DNA of 5,768 nt, from NCBI GenBank assembly GCA_013003325.1, contig JABDJU010000346.1:1-5768 (forward strand), in the 5' to 3' direction. The DNA is from Acidimicrobiales bacterium (GTDB taxonomy: Bacteria > Actinomycetota > Acidimicrobiia > Acidimicrobiales > SZUA-35). This document shows positions 1 through 4,856 of the stretch, piece after piece (the stretch's first letter is position 1; every line of letters starts with the position of its first letter). The position numbers and the translations under genes are program-made. The notes beneath the pieces were generated by a model. That model did not search any database. It had not been told where the DNA came from and saw only the letters and a list, made by a program, of their open reading frames with translations.

Positions 1-1280
1 CAAATGGATGACGGCACGTAGCCCAACACCTCGACATATCGCGGCACATCGGCGCCGTCGGCGACCACCGGCAGCTGAAAGTCATCGAGTTGGAGCGGAA
101 CACCCAAGGTCTCGTACCCGACCACACCGTGCTTGGCGCCCAGAACGTCGCCATAGCGAAGACCGGTGCCCTCGAAGAGCCAGTGATCATCCCGATAGAC
201 GGTGAAGCCCCCACTGCCCCGCATGACGGCCGAACCGAACCGGTAATAGAGACCGAACGCTGAACCGCCCCCCAGGAGCCGCCACTCCGGATTGCCCACT
301 ACGGGGTCACACCACATCCCGCTGGTGAGCTCAGGGGTGACCGTTCGCACCGGGTCGGCCACATGGGCTGTGTACTTGTAACACACCATGGAACCGGCCG
401 GGTCGGCTTGGTCGCCCTCCAGACGAACCTGCCAGAACATCGTGTTGCCGCTGAAGCTGGCGAGATTGCCGCCAGCGGCGACGAACCGCTCGACCGCTCT
501 TCGCTGACCGGCGGACCAATACTCGTCGTGGCCCACGCTCAGGGTCAAGTCGTAGCCGTCGAGGATCGACGGGTCCTGCTCGAGATCGGACGAGATGGCG
601 TAGTCCATCACATAGCCCTCGGTCTCGGCCCACTCCACGAACCGCCGTTCGAAGGTAAACCAACCGGTGGAACCGATGGCGGGCGGGAACCCCATCGCCT
701 GCCGATACTGCTGGAATCGGAGGCCGTCGACGTCGGGCTCCTCCCCCCACCGGGAAGGACGTGCTTTGCGGTCGTCCCGTTCGACCTCGGGCCGGCACAA
801 CATTCCCCGTCCGAAGGGCCTCCGGAACGACACCTGATGACCGCCGGTGTACAGGCTCTTGCCGCCCCAGTTGTTGTACGCGTTCCAGGTGTTCGTGGCG
901 AGTACGAGCAGGGCCCGGGCCGACGGTGCTGAAGGCCGCACCACAAACCCGGCATGGGCGACCGAACGATCCGAATCGACACCGACGGCGGTGAGGGTGA
1001 TGAGGTAGAAGCCAGAGCGCCAGGCGGGGTCGACAGGGAATTCGACCGAAATCGGCCATCGGCAGCCCTCGGAGTCGGCATCGGCGGGGGCCGGCACGTA
1101 GGAGCCGCTCAGACCTTCGGCCCCCCAGACCTCGATCCGGTCGGCTCCCCAGCGTTCGATTCTGACATCGAACCGCTCGGCGGCGGTTGAAACATGCAGC
1201 CCGACGATGTCGCCGACGGCGTAGCTCAAGCGCCCGGCGTAGCCCTCGATCCGATCATAGAACGTGACGTCATCGGCCAT
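1..1280 (-). CDS. N,N-dimethylformamidase beta-subunit-like protein (partial, C-terminus off the left edge)
   Basis: The visible 426 residues have no stop before the window edge. They match the large-subunit family of N,N-dimethylformamidase, an iron enzyme that hydrolyses dimethylformamide to dimethylamine and formate. Family landmarks are an N-terminal beta-rich part (about 1-115, with GCRWPISVEFPVD near 72-84 and WRSGFYL at 87-93), NTWNAYNNWGG at 130-140, RRPFGRG at 153-159, and GHDEYWS at 250-256 followed by VERFVAAGGNLASFSGNTMFW at 263-283. From memory of the solved enzyme, iron is held by two Tyr and a Glu with a His nearby in a His-X-Glu pair; His251-Asp-Glu253 fits that pair and Tyr135 may be one Tyr. 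The other Tyr was not assigned. The pair sits about 270 residues earlier than in the ~760-residue enzyme, so this is a short form lacking the N-terminal part. No small alpha-subunit gene precedes it. No signal peptide is seen, so it is probably cytoplasmic. The ATG at 1280 is the only upstream choice, since an in-frame TAA lies four codons before it. The true substrate is unknown; another amide or C-N bond is possible. Confidence 0.85.
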   Translation of the reverse strand, partial: MADDVTFYDRIEGYAGRLSYAVGDIVGLHVSTAAERFDVRIERWGADRIEVWGAEGLSGSYVPAPADADSEGCRWPISVEFPVDPAWRSGFYLITLTAVGVDSDRSVAHAGFVVRPSAPSARALLVLATNTWNAYNNWGGKSLYTGGHQVSFRRPFGRGMLCRPEVERDDRKARPSRWGEEPDVDGLRFQQYRQAMGFPPAIGSTGWFTFERRFVEWAETEGYVMDYAISSDLEQDPSILDGYDLTLSVGHDEYWSAGQRRAVERFVAAGGNLASFSGNTMFWQVRLEGDQADPAGSMVCYKYTAHVADPVRTVTPELTSGMWCDPVVGNPEWRLLGGGSAFGLYYRFGSAVMRGSGGFTVYRDDHWLFEGTGLRYGDVLGAKHGVVGYETLGVPLQLDDFQLPVVADGADVPRYVEVLGYVPSSI

Positions 1281-1286
1281 ATCGAG

Positions 1287-1292
1287 ACGTTA
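1287..1292 (-). promoter_or_regulatory. Possible -10 box for the dimethylformamidase-like gene (leaderless start)
   Basis: On the minus strand TAACGT fits the actinobacterial TANNNT -10 pattern and ends 6 nt before the ATG at 1280, so transcription would begin at or next to the start codon. There is no Shine-Dalgarno sequence in the 38 bp gap. The -35 position at 17 bp spacing (TCGGTG) is poor. The CTGACA overlapping the upstream stop codon is a good -35 sequence but sits 24 bp away, too far. The box overlaps the in-frame TAA, so chance is a real alternative. Confidence 0.35.
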
Positions 1293-1318
1293 CTTGCTGG
1301 GCGTCGGACCACCGACTG

Positions 1319-3394
1319 TCAGGGCTTGGTGAGCGCGGTCGAGATCGGCACCACGGCCGATGAAGGCCGAGGAATCGACGCGACCGGATCGGCGTCCGCA
1401 ACCGGGTCATCCAGACAGCTCATGTCGAAGAACCCGTGGATCAGCACCGGCTCGAGTTCTTCGGGCGGGAGGGGTCGGCTCGCCAGGTAGCCCTGAAACT
1501 CATCGACTCCGAGGTCCTTCACGATGCGCAGGATCTCGTCGGTCTCGACCCCCTCGGCCACGGTGCCGAGCCCGAGGTTGCGGCCTAGTTCCACCACCGA
1601 TCGAACGATGGTGAGGTCGGCGTCGTTGTCGGCCAGACCCATCACGAACGACCGGTCGATCTTGATCCGGTCGATGGTGAGGCTGCGGAGGCTGGCCAGC
1701 GAGGAATAGCCGGTACCGAAATCATCGATCGAGGCGGACACCCCGGCCGATCGCAGCTCGGCCAGAACCGCGGCGGATCGACGAGGATCTTCCATGATCG
1801 TGTTCTCAGTGATCTCCAACTCGAGCCACTTGGGGTCGAGCCCGACATCTTGGATGAAACTCCGGATCCGGTTAGGGAACCTGAAGTCGTGCAGATTGCG
1901 GGCCGATGCGTTGACGGCCACGCCGACGTGAATCCCTTTCCGATGCCAGCCGGCGCACTGGCGCAGGGCCATCGTGAGCACGTAGTCGGTCAGATCACGC
2001 ATCAGGTCGGTTTGCTCGGCCATCGGCATGAACCAGCCGGGGTCCACTTGGCCGTGCTCGGGATGGTCCCACCGCAGCAGCGCTTCCACCATCCGGATCC
2101 GGCCGGTGCTCATGTCGACCTTGGGTTGGTACACGAGGTGGAGTTCGTGGTTTTCCAGCGCTCGACCGAGCTCGCTGACCAACGAAAGCCGGCCGGGAGC
2201 GACCGATGAACCCTCCGAATAGATCGAGACACCGACCAGGTCGGTCTTCGACCGATACATCGCCAGATCGGCGTGGTGGATGACCGACGCGAGGTTGTCC
2301 CCATGTACCGGGAACAAGGCGACCCCGAGGCTGGCGCTCACGCTGAGGGGCACACCATCGACGGCAAGCGGCTCCTCGATCAATGCCAGTATTCGCTCCG
2401 CAGCCGAGATCGCCTCGGCCCGCCCGGCCACATCGCCCAGCACGATTCCGAATTCATCCCCGCCGAGACGGGCGACCACGTCGAGCGACCGCTTCGACTC
2501 GTCGAGGCGACGGGCGATCTCGCGCAGCACTCCGTCGCCGTATTGATGCCCGAGACGGTCGTTGATGCTCTTGAATCCGTCGAGGTCGACATGGATCACC
2601 GCTGCCTGAGTGCCCTGAGCGCCGACCCGTTCGAGAAGCGAGGTAGCCAATTCTTCGAAGCTGCGACGGTTCGGGATCCGGGTGAGCCCATCGATTGTCG
2701 CGTCGAGCTGGCTGGCCAGCGCCGAGGTGGCGCTGTGCAGGATGACCCAGACGATGCCGAGGAGCACGGGCAGGAGGATGATCGAATTGGTTCCGACCAC
2801 GGCAAAGACCGGAGCCAAGCCCAGGAGCAGGCCATCGGTTCGAAGCAGGTTCAGACCGCTGGTCAACACCGACGTGCCGATGGGGCGACCCTCGTGGACG
2901 CCGGTGACCGTGCCATCGATCAGCGCGCCGGTCACCAGGCCGGCGGTCTGGGCGACCAAGACTGCGGCGAGCCACCGCAGCTCTGGGTCGGCACCGGCGG
3001 CGACGGCGTCCAGATCCGCAACCCATTCGCCGAACATCGCAGCAACGTACAACGACACGACCGACCTGCTCCCGGCGAAGCCGGTGGCCATTTCGGACCG
3101 TCCATGGGTCGCCCGGGAAGTGACCCAGCCCACCAACGACGCCGCTGCGACCGCCAGCAGCGCCAGGTGAACAGGCGCGATGAGAAGAAGGGTGAAGCCG
3201 AAGGTCCACGAGAAGGTGACCATGCGGGGCGACAGCTCGCTGGCGATCGGCCGGACCTCGAGGAACAGCAGCAGTACCACGAACACACCAAAAATGAGCG
3301 TGCGGTCGCCCAGCGGATCCATCCGAGTTTCGGCAACACTCCACGATGCCGCCAAACACACGACAGGCAGAAGCGCGCCGACCGCCAAGGACAT
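1319..3394 (-). CDS. Membrane-anchored bifunctional diguanylate cyclase/phosphodiesterase (GGDEF-EAL)
   Basis: This 691-residue protein makes c-di-GMP from two GTP (GGDEF domain) and can hydrolyse it to pGpG (EAL domain). Residues 1-220 are hydrophobic with about 7-8 membrane helices (roughly 1-20, 32-47, 60-92 as two, 111-125, 142-158, 187-220 as two) and probably sense a signal; I cannot name this region. GGDEF spans about 230-395: GLTRIPNRR at 236-244, DLDGFKSIND at 270-279, GGDEF at 311-315, and an I-site R302-S-L-D305 exactly five residues before GGDEF, implying product inhibition. EAL spans about 405-655 with the full catalytic set: E437 (EALLRW), N495, E527/E530 (EITE), D557-D558 (DDFGTGYSS), K578 (IKID), E614 (AEGVET) and Q634 (QGY). 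A polar tail of ~35 residues follows. The frame stays open far upstream to 3784, but that stretch is not membrane-like and overlaps the divergent gene. I chose the ATG at 3394, just before the first hydrophobic helix; the ATG at 3433 (13 residues longer) is the alternative. Neither has a clear ribosome site. Which activity dominates cannot be read from sequence. Confidence 0.95.
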   Translation of the reverse strand: MSLAVGALLPVVCLAASWSVAETRMDPLGDRTLIFGVFVVLLLFLEVRPIASELSPRMVTFSWTFGFTLLLIAPVHLALLAVAAASLVGWVTSRATHGRSEMATGFAGSRSVVSLYVAAMFGEWVADLDAVAAGADPELRWLAAVLVAQTAGLVTGALIDGTVTGVHEGRPIGTSVLTSGLNLLRTDGLLLGLAPVFAVVGTNSIILLPVLLGIVWVILHSATSALASQLDATIDGLTRIPNRRSFEELATSLLERVGAQGTQAAVIHVDLDGFKSINDRLGHQYGDGVLREIARRLDESKRSLDVVARLGGDEFGIVLGDVAGRAEAISAAERILALIEEPLAVDGVPLSVSASLGVALFPVHGDNLASVIHHADLAMYRSKTDLVGVSIYSEGSSVAPGRLSLVSELGRALENHELHLVYQPKVDMSTGRIRMVEALLRWDHPEHGQVDPGWFMPMAEQTDLMRDLTDYVLTMALRQCAGWHRKGIHVGVAVNASARNLHDFRFPNRIRSFIQDVGLDPKWLELEITENTIMEDPRRSAAVLAELRSAGVSASIDDFGTGYSSLASLRSLTIDRIKIDRSFVMGLADNDADLTIVRSVVELGRNLGLGTVAEGVETDEILRIVKDLGVDEFQGYLASRPLPPEELEPVLIHGFFDMSCLDDPVADADPVASIPRPSSAVVPISTALTKP

Positions 3395-3492
3395 GTTCGT
3401 GCCCCGGTTTGTTGGAAGGGAGAGAAGCGGCATGGAGTGGGATTCGATTTGGCGGCTGTCCTGGCTGAGGAAGGACCGATTTGCCCAGATCA

Positions 3493-3507
3493 GACGTGCC
3501 TGACGTG
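3493..3507. repeat. Direct repeat GACGTG-CCT-GACGTG
   Basis: Two identical 6-bp units start 9 bp apart in the middle of the divergent intergenic region. Each holds an ACGT core. Close spacing just under one helical turn is typical of regulator half-sites, but 6-bp repeats also arise by chance in GC-rich DNA. Confidence 0.35.
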
Positions 3508-3570
3508 GACAGTGAGAGCAACGACACGCGGCGCGTTCATCTTGAGAGAATCGCTGTGAGTTGATGCCCC

Positions 3571-3586
3571 CAGAACGGAGTTTCTG
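3571..3586. repeat. Short inverted repeat upstream of the EAL gene
   Basis: CAGAACGGAGTTTCTG has 5-bp perfect arms around a 6-nt centre. It lies 25 bp before the candidate -10 box of the EAL gene (3611), about where a repressor or activator could bind. The arms are short, so this is a weak call. Confidence 0.25.
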
Positions 3587-3610
3587 ATCCGCTCGGTTGC
3601 GGCTATTGAC

Positions 3611-3616
3611 TACGGT
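3611..3616 (+). promoter_or_regulatory. Possible -10 box for the EAL gene (leaderless start)
   Basis: TACGGT fits TANNNT and ends 7 nt before the ATG at 3624, placing the expected transcript start at that codon. This supports 3624 over the in-frame TTG at 3597, which lies upstream of the box, and over the ATG at 3618, which is only 1 nt from it. No good -35 hexamer is found 16-18 bp upstream. Confidence 0.35.
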
Positions 3617-3623
3617 GATGGGT

Positions 3624-4676
3624 ATGGCCCTTGCATCGACATCACTCAGCTCCGCGTTGCGGCTCGGCACCGAGATGGCGGTGCTGATCGGTTCGACCGA
3701 CGCTGCGCTGCAAGCCGAGGCCGAGGAATTCGCAGCGTCATATGCCGATGTCGTCGATGTCTCCACGTCGCCGGCTCGAATCACGGTCTACGACGCCGAC
3801 GACTTTGCCACCGCCATGATCCGGGCGTTTCCCGACAGGATGCGAGACATCCGTTTGGCGTTCGCCCCCACCGACGTTTCCGAGTCGGCGTGGCACCGGT
3901 ACGCCCTCCTCGGTACCACGTTGTCGCGCCACGCCGCCCGACTCGGGCTCACCGCCGACGCCGACGCTGACCCCGATCGTTACGAGGTTCGATTCCAGCC
4001 GGTTGTCTCGCTCAAAAAGCGCACCGCGGTGGGCTTCGAGGCGCTCGTGCGGGGCATCGGCCCGAGCGGGGTGATCGACGCCGAAGAGCTGATCAGGCAC
4101 GCCACCCGGAGCGGACGGCTCGGCGCCTACGACCAGCTGATGCGCAACCTCAGCCTTCGAGCGGTCGACACGGCGTGGCTCGGCGAGGGTCTGCTCTTCC
4201 TGAATCTGGGCGCCCCCGGCGGGCAGTTCGACAGCGAAGCGATTCACGCCTGTATCGATCAGGCCGAGGCGCTCGGAATCTCGCCCGACCAGATCGTGTT
4301 CGAGGCCGTCGAATGGAACCGCTACAACAACCTCACCGCCGCCGCTCGTCAGCTTCGGGAGGTCCGCAAGCGTGGCATCAGGATCGCAGTCGACGACGTG
4401 GGCGACGGCTTTTCGAGCCTGTCGGTGATCGCCGAATTTGCGCCTGACGTCATCAAGCTCAACGGACGACTCACCCGCTCGGTTGACCAGGGCTCCTCCG
4501 CCGCGGTCGTCGGTGCCGTAGTCGACATGGCTCATCGGATGGGAGCTTGGGTGGTCGGCGAAAACGTCGAAACCTGGAATCAGCTGCGCACCCTGCGCAA
4601 GCTCGGTGTTGACTGGGGGCAAGGTCACTTCCTCGGCGAACCCACCGCACCGCTGGCCGGCGCCCGCGTGCAGTAA
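3624..4676 (+). CDS. Soluble EAL-domain protein, predicted c-di-GMP phosphodiesterase, with unknown N-terminal region
   Basis: The 350-residue product has no membrane segment or signal peptide and should act in the cytoplasm. Residues about 118-345 form an EAL domain predicted to hydrolyse c-di-GMP to pGpG. The expected catalytic residues are nearly all present: E139 (FEALVRG), N194 (FLNL), E227 and E230 (FEAVE), D257-D258, K278 (VIKLN), E313 (GENVET) and Q333 (GQGHFLG). Departures from consensus are DDVGDGFSS at 257-265 for DDFGTGYSS (loop 6), N280 where K-I-D normally has Asp, and GENVE for AEGVE. The protein may therefore be a slow enzyme or a c-di-GMP sensor. Residues 1-117 match no domain I recognise; they look alpha/beta, with strands near 18-22, 43-47 and 52-56 and helices near 25-40 and 59-69. 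The start is uncertain: ATG 3624 is preferred for the -10 spacing, with TTG 3597, ATG 3618 and ATG 3675 (before AVLIGSTDAA) as alternatives. It diverges from the GGDEF-EAL gene, which supports a shared c-di-GMP role. Confidence 0.88.
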   Translation: MALASTSLSSALRLGTEMAVLIGSTDAALQAEAEEFAASYADVVDVSTSPARITVYDADDFATAMIRAFPDRMRDIRLAFAPTDVSESAWHRYALLGTTLSRHAARLGLTADADADPDRYEVRFQPVVSLKKRTAVGFEALVRGIGPSGVIDAEELIRHATRSGRLGAYDQLMRNLSLRAVDTAWLGEGLLFLNLGAPGGQFDSEAIHACIDQAEALGISPDQIVFEAVEWNRYNNLTAAARQLREVRKRGIRIAVDDVGDGFSSLSVIAEFAPDVIKLNGRLTRSVDQGSSAAVVGAVVDMAHRMGAWVVGENVETWNQLRTLRKLGVDWGQGHFLGEPTAPLAGARVQ

Positions 4677-4683
4677 CACCCGG

Positions 4684-4702
4684 AGCGCCCGTACCGGGCG
4701 TT
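4684..4702 (+). terminator. Hairpin just after the EAL gene, likely terminator without a T-run
   Basis: AGCGCCCG and CGGGCGTT pair over 8 bp (one G-T) around a 3-nt TAC loop. The stem starts 8 nt after the EAL stop codon. No T tract follows, so it is a GC-rich hairpin of the kind common downstream of actinobacterial genes rather than a textbook intrinsic terminator. Confidence 0.5.
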
Positions 4703-4727
4703 AGAGCGAATTTGCTCAGGTTGGCTC

Positions 4728-4758
4728 TTGGTGTCCGAATCACCAAAACCGGATTTGG
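4728..4758. repeat. Two overlapping inverted repeats sharing a CCAA arm
   Basis: TTGGTG (4728-4733) and CACCAA (4741-4746) are perfect 6-bp arms of a 19-bp palindrome-like site. The same CCAA also belongs to a second near-palindrome, CCAAA (4743-4747) with TTTGG (4754-4758) around ACCGGA. As DNA either could be a dimeric regulator's operator; as RNA the two stems exclude each other. The site lies roughly 100-130 bp upstream of the predicted dehydrogenase transcript start. Confidence 0.4.
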
Positions 4759-4775
4759 CGTGCTACAAACAAATG

Positions 4776-4809
4776 GTCGGCGGGGGCGCGTCGCCCCGCT
4801 CCTGCCGAC
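4776..4809 (+). terminator. Strong two-part hairpin upstream of the dehydrogenase promoter
   Basis: The outer arms GTCGGC (4776-4781) and GCCGAC (4804-4809) enclose an inner 6-bp stem GGGGCG (4783-4788) with CGCCCC (4792-4797) on a 3-nt loop, leaving a 6-nt bulge on the right. A further pair, GATTTGG (4752-4758) with CCAAATC (4812-4818), encloses the whole. It ends 13 nt before the -35 box and would keep transcripts from the EAL gene out of the dehydrogenase gene. The T tract is weak (TCTTT at 4817-4821), so an operator or other folded element is possible. Confidence 0.45.
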
Positions 4810-4822
4810 ACCCAAATCTTTC

Positions 4823-4850
4823 GTGACAGGGCCCGTTGGCGCGATACCGT
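4823..4850 (+). promoter_or_regulatory. Promoter of the aldehyde dehydrogenase gene, leaderless
   Basis: A -35 box GTGACA (4823-4828, 5 of 6 matches to TTGACA), a 16-bp spacer and a -10 box TACCGT (4845-4850, fits TANNNT) are followed 6 nt later by the GTG start codon at 4857. The predicted transcript start therefore falls on the start codon itself, and no Shine-Dalgarno sequence is present. This is the best promoter in the window. Confidence 0.6.
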
Positions 4851-4856
4851 CACGTC

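Larger units (their letters stand above)
3395..3623. promoter_or_regulatory. Divergent intergenic region between the two c-di-GMP genes
   Basis: About 230 bp separate the two divergent starts, so both promoters and any shared operator should lie here. On the minus side no TANNNT -10 box exists, because the dinucleotide TA is absent from 3277 to 3603. On the plus side a candidate -10 lies at 3611-3616. Small repeats seen are a direct repeat GACGTG at 3493-3498 and 3502-3507, and an inverted repeat CAGAA/TTCTG at 3571-3575 and 3582-3586. No protein-binding site can be named. Confidence 0.5.

Noticed and set aside
331..1081. Several open frames on both strands within the dimethylformamidase-like gene
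   Set aside because: They are rich in Arg, Pro and Gly and lack motifs. The frame ending at the left window edge carries the family motifs throughout, without a stop.
1265..1272. Perfect 8-bp palindrome TGACGTCA, also at 4445-4452
   Set aside because: Both copies lie inside coding sequence (D-V-T near the start of the dimethylformamidase-like gene; D-V-I in the EAL domain) and are explained by ordinary codons.
1281..1318. Possible terminator between the GGDEF-EAL and dimethylformamidase-like genes
   Set aside because: The 38-bp gap has only a short GTCGG/CCGAC pair and no T-run, so it is not convincing.
2273..3559. Long plus-strand open frame of 428 codons antisense to the GGDEF-EAL gene
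   Set aside because: Its translation is Arg/Gln/Asp/Gly-rich without recognisable motifs and it lies opposite a gene with unmistakable domains, so it is a shadow of GC-rich codon bias.
3395..3784. N-terminal extension of the GGDEF-EAL frame, 130 further residues to an ATG at 3784
   Set aside because: It would overlap the 5' end of the divergent EAL gene, its residues are not membrane-like or domain-like, and the frame is open mainly because the region lacks TA and hence TAA/TAG stops.
3738..4679. Minus-strand open frame of 313 codons antisense to the EAL gene
   Set aside because: No domain is visible, and the plus strand carries all the EAL motifs in order.
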